Source: Palsa-948 sp964481195 (GTDB lineage Bacteria; Bacteroidota; Bacteroidia; Palsa-948). From it: 64,000 nt of DNA. How positions within the stretch are numbered: position 1 is the first letter of the stretch; each line of letters opens with the position of its first letter. This document shows positions 7,588-13,783 of this stretch, piece by piece. The translations under genes were made by a program, and so were the position numbers. The stretch lies in the NCBI GenBank assembly GCA_964481195.1, contig CAYZTB010000013.1, forward strand, positions 5,284 to 69,283, given 5' to 3'. The notes under the pieces were generated by a model that worked only from the letters and a program-made list of their open reading frames with translations, was not told the DNA's origin and did not search any database.

Positions 7588-7803
7588 TTATTTCTGCCCC
7601 TGAGCCTTTGCTGAAGTATTTTTTTTATCAGCTACCGGAACTTCGGGATCATGCGGATGTTCTCTTGGAATTTGTTCCGGGGGAGGGTCTTCTTTACCGT
7701 GAGGGTGTTTCCGGGGTACTTGTTCTTTATGCTTAGTTGGTTCTTTTGGAGTGTCTTTTTTACTAGGAGTGATTCCTGGTTTGTTTTTTTCGTTTGTCAT
7801 CAT
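7588..7803 (-). CDS. Low-complexity Lys/Pro/His-rich hypothetical protein
   Basis: 71 aa, no signal peptide or membrane helix, predicted to be fully disordered. The motif (P)RxHPHxxExPP occurs as two copies (PRKHPHGKEDPPPEQI and PREHPHDPEVP), suggesting an internal duplication; the histidines could bind metal. Ends with KAQGQK. It starts 20 bp downstream of the lipocalin-like lipoprotein, so it is probably the second gene of that transcript. Function unknown. Confidence 0.65.
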   Translation of the reverse strand: MMTNEKNKPGITPSKKDTPKEPTKHKEQVPRKHPHGKEDPPPEQIPREHPHDPEVPVADKKNTSAKAQGQK

Positions 7804-7822
7804 GGTTTATTTTTTAGTTACT

Positions 7823-8248
7823 TTATCGCTGAACAAAATGCAACTCGATTTTTTCATTACTATTTTTAAGCCACATTTCATCTTCTTTTAATTTAAGTAT
7901 GCTGTAAACGCCATCTGCATTATTGTCATCAAAGTCAAATGATATTTTTTCTTTGTTGCTTACAAACACCCACGTTCCCGTTGTTGTAAAATCATAGGTT
8001 GTTCCAAATAGCTTGTACTTAGCTGTTAGGCTAGCATTTCCACCTTTAGTCAGGTCGAGTTCGTATTTAGTATAATCGTAGGTTACGTCTTTTCCTTCAT
8101 CGAAGGCTTGACCTACTTTCCAGTTGTTTGCCACTCGTTCTGCTTTTGAATGAAAGTCAATCATTGGACCATCGGGATATTTTTTGCATGCAGTAAAGGA
8201 TAGTGCTACAACAACTAATATTGATGATAATTTTTTACCAGTTTTCAT
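7823..8248 (-). CDS. Lipocalin-like lipoprotein
   Basis: 141 aa. Lipobox at residues 18-21 (SFTAC, Cys21). After it, a compact all-beta pattern (NNWKVGQAFDEGKDVTYDYT, YELDLTKGGNASLTAKYKLF, TGTWVFVSNKEKISFDFD, YSILKLKEDEMWLKN) resembles the lipocalin-like folds common in exported Bacteroidota lipoproteins: a W-x-V opening strand, a TGTW turn and a final strand that rereads a ligand-exposed surface. Likely attached to the outer membrane. It has a partial 21-bp element at 8303-8341 with a good -7 box. Confidence 0.7.
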   Translation of the reverse strand: MKTGKKLSSILVVVALSFTACKKYPDGPMIDFHSKAERVANNWKVGQAFDEGKDVTYDYTKYELDLTKGGNASLTAKYKLFGTTYDFTTTGTWVFVSNKEKISFDFDDNNADGVYSILKLKEDEMWLKNSNEKIELHFVQR

Positions 8249-8302
8249 AATTTTTTTTTGTTAATTGTTTAATATTCAAAGTTGAGGGAGTTGCCACTTA
8301 GA

Positions 8303-8341
8303 AGTGTTACACTTTTGCTGAATTATCTTATATATATCCTT
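8303..8341 (-). promoter_or_regulatory. 21-bp direct-repeat element, copy 5 (weak distal half)
   Basis: AGTGTTACA ends at 8311 (TTACA 8307-8311) and TTATA at 8328-8332 is 21 bp further; the downstream ATTCACA part is degenerate. The -7 box CAACTTTG (minus) at 8277-8284 is 23 bp away and matches TAnnTTTG at 7 of 8 positions. Upstream of the lipocalin-like gene. Confidence 0.55.
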
Positions 8342-8425
8342 TAGCTAATTTATTATTAAAGTGAGGAAATAAAAAAAACACCCCGCAATATGGCAGGATG
8401 GATTTAAATGAAATTGTTTCTTGTA

Positions 8426-9085
8426 TTATTTATTACTTAAAGGGTTAAGCGCGGGCTTTAACATTTTATCTTCTTTTAATTTTAAAACAATTAGCTTGCT
8501 GAATTCTTTCGAAAATTTATCTATTCCAGCAGGATTATAGGTTTTTGACTGAGCTGACCAAATTAATTGTTCTGTAACAGCATCGTAAAGATTTGTTTCT
8601 ATAAAATATGTTTTATCCTGCTCATAATACCCAGGGCTATAGGCAGATGGATACCAATAAGAGTAATATCCCCAAAAATCAGCATAGTACGCATACCTTG
8701 GGAATGGTGAGTAAGGGTAAGCTCCATTCGAGATATAGCGCGATTCTGTTTCCTTGCGAATGAGTGAAACAGTGAGAATAGCTTCCGCTTTTTTATTTTT
8801 CATTCTGTTCATTATGTTTTCTTTTGAAATAGAATCCATTTTTATACCAGGAGGAAATTCATCCAGACTTTTATAGGCTGTAATTCCTTGTTTGATGAAT
8901 TCAGTCGCAATGTCATTTTCGACCGTTGCTCTTACTATATTGTTAGACGTTAAGGATGCAACAAATACGCTGTTGTAAGTTTTCTCTGTTTGTAGTTGTT
9001 TTTTCCAGGTACCTGTAATTTTAGTACTGTTCATGCAGGAAGTAAAAACCGAAATTGCCAAAACAGAGATAAATATTTTTTTCAT
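8426..9085 (-). CDS. DUF4136-like lipoprotein
   Basis: 219 aa. Lipobox with Cys17 (SVFTSC). The mature protein opens with KITGTWKKQL, then has a mixed alpha/beta core (NSVFVASLTSNNIVRATVEN, EFIKQGITAYKSLDE) in which an oligomerisation-type ancestor domain is followed by a Tyr/Pro-rich loop (YSPFPRYAYYADFWGYYSY), then a C-terminal strand pair with LIWSAQSKTYNP. This layout is that of DUF4136-like and related secreted lipoproteins in Bacteroidota. Cellular role unknown. The gene is 47 bp downstream of the truncated heavy-metal-binding gene and probably shares its promoter (element at 9370-9407). Confidence 0.65.
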   Translation of the reverse strand: MKKIFISVLAISVFTSCMNSTKITGTWKKQLQTEKTYNSVFVASLTSNNIVRATVENDIATEFIKQGITAYKSLDEFPPGIKMDSISKENIMNRMKNKKAEAILTVSLIRKETESRYISNGAYPYSPFPRYAYYADFWGYYSYWYPSAYSPGYYEQDKTYFIETNLYDAVTEQLIWSAQSKTYNPAGIDKFSKEFSKLIVLKLKEDKMLKPALNPLSNK

Positions 9086-9132
9086 AGATTTTATTTTATA
9101 GAATTAGCATTTATCTTTATCATACCTGAGTT

Positions 9133-9321
9133 TTATTCGGGACATTTACCAAGCTTATTCATTTGCACTTCAGGATGCATGCTACACGTGTAAATTACCG
9201 AATCCATAAATGCTTCTTTTCTTTCCTGGTTACTTTTATGCTGAGCTTCTTCCTGAGCGAAAGAAATAATGGTCCCTGCTATAAAAAAAATAATCATTGT
9301 AATTGATTTTTCAATTTTCAT
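9133..9321 (-). CDS. Exported heavy-metal-binding domain protein, truncated
   Basis: 62 aa. A signal peptide (1-23, IISFAQ) precedes a short charged linker and the start of the heavy-metal-binding domain: YTCSMHPEVQMNKLGKCPE. Full domains continue C-P-x-C-G-M and a further strand, but here a TAA follows CPE. In the same frame the next codons read NS-GMIK, and a Gly-Met-x-x-Lys block is where the normal motif would resume. The second Cys of the C-P-x-C site is therefore missing. A functional relative would bind Cu or similar ions in the periplasm; this copy likely cannot. It leads the DUF4136-like gene. Confidence 0.65.
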   Translation of the reverse strand: MKIEKSITMIIFFIAGTIISFAQEEAQHKSNQERKEAFMDSVIYTCSMHPEVQMNKLGKCPE

Positions 9322-9369
9322 TGTATTAAATTATTAATAAACAAAAGTGCAAGTATTCAATTTCTAAAA

Positions 9370-9407
9370 TATTACATATGTAGAGAAATAACTTTCATCT
9401 ATCACAT
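9370..9407 (-). promoter_or_regulatory. 21-bp direct-repeat element, copy 6
   Basis: TTACA at 9372-9376 and TTTCA at 9393-9397 are 21 bp apart; the latter continues TCTATCACA, close to the consensus ATTCACA. The -7 box CACTTTTG (minus) at 9342-9349 matches 7 of 8 consensus positions and lies 23 bp away. Upstream of the heavy-metal-binding and DUF4136-like pair. Confidence 0.6.
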
Positions 9408-9420
9408 CTTTAATGAACGT

Positions 9421-9640
9421 TCAAGATTTTTTTATCAGCATATCGCGGAGCGATTCGCAATAGTTGCTTAAGGCTTGGATATTAATGCCTGGATTATTTT
9501 TATTAGGAATAGTAACAGGCATTTCATTAAATAATTCCGATAGCGCATTACACGCTTCGCGTATTTTTGGAGATAGTTAAATATTCTTTGCGTTTAAGTC
9601 TTTTAACTGTTCCCGTAATTATAATTTTGTTTTAAGTATT
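9421..9640 (-). pseudogene. Degenerate coding remnant
   Basis: On the minus strand, codons reading REQLKDLNAKNI, a TAA (9577-9579), then LSPKIREACNALSELFNEM, PVTIPNKNNPGINIQALSNY and CESLRDMLIKKS end in TGA at 9421. The composition looks like real helical protein on both sides of the stop, but there is no start. I do not recognise the family. Confidence 0.4.
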
Positions 9641-9756
9641 TACTTTAAATGAGAGGCTAACCCAATCCCAATTGTGAGAAGTATCGCAACTAGAACAATA
9701 ATGATTGTTGATTTGATGCTTAAATCCAATTTAGGCGAAGTGTTTTTGTTCTGCAT
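9640..9756 (-). CDS. Tiny single-helix membrane protein
   Basis: 38 aa from ATG 9756 (an in-frame ATG at 9765 would add three residues). A polar N-terminus (MQNKNTSPKLDL) is followed by one hydrophobic helix (STIIIVLVAILLTIGIGLA) and SHLK. No similar protein recalled. The helix and the clean ATG and stop argue for a real gene, but it lacks a clear promoter. The rest of 9757-9864 shows nothing. Confidence 0.45.
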   Translation of the reverse strand: MQNKNTSPKLDLSIKSTIIIVLVAILLTIGIGLASHLK

Positions 9757-9864
9757 CTGTTGCATCCTAGATACCGATGTTATTATGATTATCTCACAGA
9801 AAGCTCTCTGTACATTCCAAGTAAATACGAAGAATGAACAGAGAGATTTTCTTTTTTATTAATT

Positions 9865-11487
9865 CTATTGTGAAGTCAGTTTGCCTGATTGAACAGTTTT
9901 GCTGTTGCTGATCACTTTGTAGAAATAGATTCCTGCAGGAAGCGCACTTGTTTCAAGTGTGGTAATTTGCGTGCTGAGCATGTTGTTGATTACCTCTTCA
10001 CCCAGTGCATTGTACATTCTGAATTCGCAGTTGTTGATTTGAAAAATATCGTTTATAACAATTTTAGTAGAAGTGTTAAATGGGTTTGGATAAATGCTAA
10101 CTATTTTGTTTGTTTCATCAAGAGCGGTAACTCCCAATGTAGCACAATTACTAGGTATCATTGTAGCAGTTGCATCCATAGCAGTTGTAGTTAAAGCACC
10201 GTTGGTAGTAAGCGCTCTGCCATCCAATATAACTCCGGTGTTTAATGCACCAAGCGCACCATTATTGCAGATTATCGTTCCGCGAAAAGTAGAATAATTA
10301 TTAATGCTTACTGCTCCTTCGATCTTCCAGTATACGTTTTTTGCAAGAGCCCCGTTAATCAACTTAACGTTGGAATACGTGCTGGTTGTAATGGCGCCAT
10401 TTACCTGAATAACAAAAACTGCATTTGCATTTCCTTGCGCATTCAGGTAAAGTGTATCAGTAAAGGTGGTGGCTCCTTTCAGGATATATGTATGAGGAGT
10501 AAGAACCAGGTTGTTCCCAAACTGTGCAGGATATAACAATTCTATATCATAGGTAAGGGTATTTATATAATTGTATGCAATCAGTAGATCGGCCGCACAT
10601 TGAGCAGTTGATCCATCCGGATTTGTATGAATAGTTCCAGTTACCAATAAAGGGTTGAATCCGGTAGCAGAACCAGTATTGCTTCCTACGTCACCAGTAA
10701 TAGTTGTTATTCCGGAATTTGAAACAGCTCCGTTAGAAGAAAATATGGCATAACATGCAGCTGCACCAAGTGTTGGAGCAACGGGTCCGCTAAGAAGTGG
10801 GCTTCCACAACCAACTGGTGTGTAGGCTAGCACTCCGTCTATAGTAATAGCACCTGCAGTAGAAAGTGCACGACCTTCAAGTGTATCGCCTGTGCTCATG
10901 TTAATGGCTGCGTTGTTTGCGATAATAGTTCCTTTCATAGAAGTTCCAGATGCCATACTTACCAGCCCTTCTACTTTCCAAAAAACGTTGCAAGCTTGCG
11001 CTCCATTAATTAATTTTATTTTAGAAGAAGCATTTGTAGATAAAGGTCCCTCAATTTTTATAATAAATACAGCATTGGCATTACTTTGTGCATTTAAAAT
11101 AAGATCCAAGTTCAGCGTTGCAGCGCTGGCAATGGAATACACTCCTGGAATAAGAATTTGTCCGTTTCCAAGTAAAGGTGCAGGAAAAAATGTTGCAGTT
11201 GTACTAGCTAGTTGGTTATACGCAATCAATAAATCAGCTGCACACTGAGCGCTGGCTCCATCTGCATCATGCATTACGCCATTCACGTTTCCGAAAGCGG
11301 TGCTGGAGCCATTGTTTGTTCCTACATTTCCGGTAATCTGAGAAATGCCGGAATTGCTTACTGGCCCGTTGGTAGAAAAGAGTACAAATTCTGCTGCTGT
11401 TCCTAAAGTAGGAGCTTGTGCAAAATTTATATTTGGGAAAGATAACATTGTAACTGCTGTTACAATAGTTAGTAGATTTTTTTTCAT
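9865..11487 (-). CDS. Tandem DUF3494 ice-binding-like protein with T9SS sorting domain
   Basis: 540 aa. Signal peptide 1-23 (INFAQ). Two copies of the DUF3494 domain (about 27-222 and 238-438), each with the family's starting block AAEFVLFSTNGPVSNSG or CYAIFSSNGAVSNSG, GxVGxNxGS, AQCAADLLIAYN, GVYSI/HTYIL, LNAQSNANAVFIIKIEG and GRALST. The domain forms a beta-helix with one flat, Thr-rich face and in known members binds ice or other surfaces. The final ~75 residues (SIYPNPFNTSTKIVIN ... ALPAGIYFYKVISNSKTV) are a type A type IX secretion sorting domain, so the protein is exported to the surface. It has the 21-bp element (11574-11613) and a -7 box at 11548-11555. Confidence 0.93.
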   Translation of the reverse strand: MKKNLLTIVTAVTMLSFPNINFAQAPTLGTAAEFVLFSTNGPVSNSGISQITGNVGTNNGSSTAFGNVNGVMHDADGASAQCAADLLIAYNQLASTTATFFPAPLLGNGQILIPGVYSIASAATLNLDLILNAQSNANAVFIIKIEGPLSTNASSKIKLINGAQACNVFWKVEGLVSMASGTSMKGTIIANNAAINMSTGDTLEGRALSTAGAITIDGVLAYTPVGCGSPLLSGPVAPTLGAAACYAIFSSNGAVSNSGITTITGDVGSNTGSATGFNPLLVTGTIHTNPDGSTAQCAADLLIAYNYINTLTYDIELLYPAQFGNNLVLTPHTYILKGATTFTDTLYLNAQGNANAVFVIQVNGAITTSTYSNVKLINGALAKNVYWKIEGAVSINNYSTFRGTIICNNGALGALNTGVILDGRALTTNGALTTTAMDATATMIPSNCATLGVTALDETNKIVSIYPNPFNTSTKIVINDIFQINNCEFRMYNALGEEVINNMLSTQITTLETSALPAGIYFYKVISNSKTVQSGKLTSQ

Positions 11488-11573
11488 TTTTTTATTTCGT
11501 TTCTTAAACGTGTTTTTAAATTATTATGGTGAATTATTTTTCACCTGCCAACATACGCGCATTTGAACTGGTA

Positions 11574-11613
11574 AGTGTTATACAATGTAGTTAAAGAGTT
11601 ACAAAATTCATAC
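11574..11613 (-). promoter_or_regulatory. 21-bp direct-repeat element, copy 7
   Basis: AAGTGTTATA (TTATA 11578-11582) and TTACA (11599-11603) are 21 bp apart, followed by AAATTCATAC. The -7 box TATGTTGG (minus) at 11548-11555 is 23 bp away. Upstream of the DUF3494 protein. Confidence 0.7.
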
Positions 11614-11634
11614 TTTTTGCACTTGGAGCAGATG

Positions 11635-11693
11635 ATTGAAAATGAAAGATAATACTCCCCATATCATATTAAAGGAAATCTTTCATTTTCAAT
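11635..11693. repeat. 16-bp perfect inverted repeat with 27-nt loop
   Basis: ATTGAAAATGAAAGAT (11635-11650) and its exact reverse complement (11678-11693) would form a 16-bp hairpin. It lies downstream of the receiver gene that ends at 11783 and has no T-run, so it is not a normal terminator. A related but weaker hairpin is at 13045-13102. Confidence 0.7.
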
Positions 11694-11782
11694 GTCTGGG
11701 TTAACCCATACCAGCTTGGTGCTTTGTAACAAGTTGCGTCAGATATTATTGATAGATTTTCTTTGAACAGCAAAATGTGGGT

Positions 11783-12145
11783 TTAGTGTTTGAGTAGCAA
11801 TTGCTTGATCCTGATCGATAGTTCTTCCATATTAATAGGCTTCACCATAAACTCATCCGCACCTAACCCCAATGTCTTGGTAATTATATCCCCTTGATCC
11901 AGGGAGGAAATGAAAATTATAGGAATTTTATTATGAAACTCTTTTGAAATGCTCAGTAGTGTTAATCCCGACAGGTTAGGCATCATCAGGTCTGAGATGA
12001 TGAGGTCAAAAATATTTGTTTCTATTTTTTCCAATGCATTGAACCCGTCAACGGCTGTGACTACTGTATATCCTTCTGAAGAAAGATATTGTTCAAATAA
12101 TTTTACAATGATCGGGTCATCGTCCACAATTAATATATTTTTCAT
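11783..12145 (-). CDS. Single-domain response regulator (receiver only)
   Basis: 120 aa, a bare CheY-type receiver: acidic pocket DDDP at 8-11, phospho-acceptor Asp52 in LIISDLMMPN, the T/S switch residue at Ser80 or Ser81 (IIFISS), and Lys102 in VKP. There is no output domain or membrane anchor. It probably passes phosphate between the hybrid kinases here and another partner. It is monocistronic, with its own regulatory element at 12219-12259 (22-bp spacing). Confidence 0.9.
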   Translation of the reverse strand: MKNILIVDDDPIIVKLFEQYLSSEGYTVVTAVDGFNALEKIETNIFDLIISDLMMPNLSGLTLLSISKEFHNKIPIIFISSLDQGDIITKTLGLGADEFMVKPINMEELSIRIKQLLLKH

Positions 12146-12218
12146 ATCAAAGAATTATTATTATATGTATTGATCCATTAACGTAGTATTGAAATTCAAC
12201 TGCAGCCACTAATAAGTG

Positions 12219-12259
12219 TGTGTTATATGGTTTGACTAAAAGAGTTACGTGATTCATGG
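12219..12259 (-). promoter_or_regulatory. 21-bp direct-repeat element, copy 8 (22-bp spacing)
   Basis: TTATA (12223-12227) and TTACG (12245-12249) are 22 bp apart; the latter is followed by TGATTCATG. No convincing -7 box stands at the usual distance. Upstream of the receiver gene starting at 12145. Confidence 0.5.
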
Positions 12260-12286
12260 TAGGGCAATGAGTTTTATATTGTGCGT

Positions 12287-12787
12287 TTAGAAAGGGTAAA
12301 AGAGTAACAGTCCAGAAAAAATTAATATCAATACAATAATTAACAGGCTGAGAATAATAGAAGAAGTTTTATAGAGCGACCGATCTTTTTCTAACTTCCA
12401 TTTATCTATCAAAAAAGTAATAGTTGTTTGAGCACGAATAAATGCTGTTTCGCTCTTTACAATGTAATCAAACGCATGGTGTTTCATGCAGTCGACAGCC
12501 ACCCCGATACGATCTTGTGAAGAAAGTATCACTATTTGTATGGCAGGATTAATAACTTTGATTTTATTTAAGAATTGTAATCCGTTGTGTGCTTGCGGGT
12601 TAACAGGGTTCAAATAATAATCAAGAAAAATAATGTCAGGCATTTTCCATAAATTTTTCAAGCAATCTTCACCGCTTGAAAAAACCACAACATCATAATG
12701 CGTTCGTTCTTTAAATTGTGTTTCCAATAATTTTAAAAATATTGGATCGTCATCTACAAGAAAGATTACCGTTTTTTTATTTTTCAT
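12287..12787 (-). CDS. Response regulator with C-terminal membrane anchor
   Basis: 166 aa. Receiver domain 1-125 with DDDP (12-15), phospho-acceptor Asp56 (DIIFLDYYLNP), a conserved Ser-Ser-Gln-Asp at 89-92 and Lys111 (YIVKSE). After a basic linker (KLEKDRSLYK) comes one very hydrophobic helix (about 143-163) and a six-residue end, so the protein should be anchored in the inner membrane by its tail with the receiver in the cytosol. A tail anchor on a receiver is unusual. Close paralogues are at 13268 (also anchored) and 16258 (no anchor). The gene has its own 21-bp element at 12880-12917. Confidence 0.88.
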   Translation of the reverse strand: MKNKKTVIFLVDDDPIFLKLLETQFKERTHYDVVVFSSGEDCLKNLWKMPDIIFLDYYLNPVNPQAHNGLQFLNKIKVINPAIQIVILSSQDRIGVAVDCMKHHAFDYIVKSETAFIRAQTTITFLIDKWKLEKDRSLYKTSSIILSLLIIVLILIFSGLLLFYPF

Positions 12788-12879
12788 GAATTAGTATTAT
12801 TGAATTTTTGTTTTAATCCCTTAGATACTATATTGCTGCCTTACCTAACCGTAAAGGTGCGTAGCACTGGCTTTTTGAG

Positions 12880-12917
12880 CATTACATGATGTTTAGAAAA
12901 AATTGCAAGATTCATAC
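12880..12917 (-). promoter_or_regulatory. 21-bp direct-repeat element, copy 9
   Basis: TTACA (12882-12886) and TTGCA (12903-12907), 21 bp apart, then AGATTCATAC. The -7 box CACCTTTA (minus) at 12852-12859 lies 23 bp away. Upstream of the membrane-anchored receiver at 12787. Confidence 0.7.
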
Positions 12918-13044
12918 TTCATTCAATAATCATACAGGGGGAGGGTTTAATAAGCAGTACGATTATAATCCCGATTCAAATTTTTTAAATAGCTGGAAAT
13001 TGATGTGACCTGAAAAATGTCCTGCGTCCCACATAGAGTAGGCG

Positions 13045-13102
13045 ATTGAAAATAAAAAATTTATCATTTAATTTAGAAGAAGGAATACCATTCGTTTTCA
13101 AT
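13045..13102. repeat. Diverged copy of the 3'-hairpin element
   Basis: Arms ATTGAAAA (13045-13052) and TTTTCAAT (13095-13102). The flanking text matches the 11635 copy further along: TTTCTGAGTTAACTC here versus TGTCTGGGTTAACCC there, and TTTGCGTCAAAGATTT (about 13190) versus TTGCGTCAGATATTATT (about 11733). Both copies lie just after a receiver gene on the minus strand. The rest of the 12788-13267 gap holds only the element at 12880-12917. Confidence 0.5.
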
Positions 13103-13267
13103 TTCTGAGTTAACTCTGACGCCTTAGTCTGACATCGCACATAAAATTCGTGATCGTCATACCCTGACCAAATTGTGGTTTTGCAATAATTTGCGTCAAA
13201 GATTTAGGGACATGTATTAACCCAATTGCAAAATATTGGTTTAACAGAATAAAGGTCATTGGGTGGA

Positions 13268-13771
13268 TCATATTTTTGTGTACAAAAAAAGAATTACAAG
13301 CAGCAGTACAAGGATTGTAATTTTGTAAACGGTATTTTTAAATTTATCTTTTTTTACTTTTTGCAATAGTATGGCGCGGTCAAATACATTTTTGATGGTC
13401 TTATTTATTCTTGAAAAAGAATTTTCATTTTTTATTAAATATTCTTCGGCTCCTGCTTCGTGTAATGTATCTGCTATTGCAAGATTATCCTGAACGGATA
13501 GTATAATTACGCTGATGTTGGAATTGATTGACTTTATTTTATTCAATATGTCGAATCCATTTTCGGCATCGGGAAGTATGGCATTGAGCTTGTAATCTAG
13601 TATTACAATATCTGGGTTTTCGTTAAGATGCAATAAACAAGTTTCTCCGGTTGAAAAGGATTTTACTTCTCGAGGATAATGCCTAAGATATTTAGTTTGT
13701 TTTAATTGCTGATCCAATACTCTTAAAAATATAGGGTCATCATCAATCAGGAATATTAAAAATGGTTTCAT
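13268..13771 (-). CDS. Response regulator with C-terminal membrane anchor (paralogue)
   Basis: 167 aa. Receiver 1-130 with DDDP (10-13), phospho-acceptor Asp59 (VILDYKLN), and Lys114 in EYLIKNENSF, followed by a basic linker and one C-terminal hydrophobic helix (about 149-165) ending in TKI. It differs from its paralogue at 12287 in having a shorter tail and no Ser-Ser-Gln pair. The start is 12 bp after the kinase stop at 13784, so it is transcribed with that kinase and is its likely partner. Confidence 0.88.
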   Translation of the reverse strand: MKPFLIFLIDDDPIFLRVLDQQLKQTKYLRHYPREVKSFSTGETCLLHLNENPDIVILDYKLNAILPDAENGFDILNKIKSINSNISVIILSVQDNLAIADTLHEAGAEEYLIKNENSFSRINKTIKNVFDRAILLQKVKKDKFKNTVYKITILVLLLVILFLYTKI

Positions 13772-13783
13772 TTTATTTAATCT

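Noticed and set aside
9865..11487. An adhesin of unknown type
   Set aside because: The two DUF3494 domains and T9SS tail are clear.
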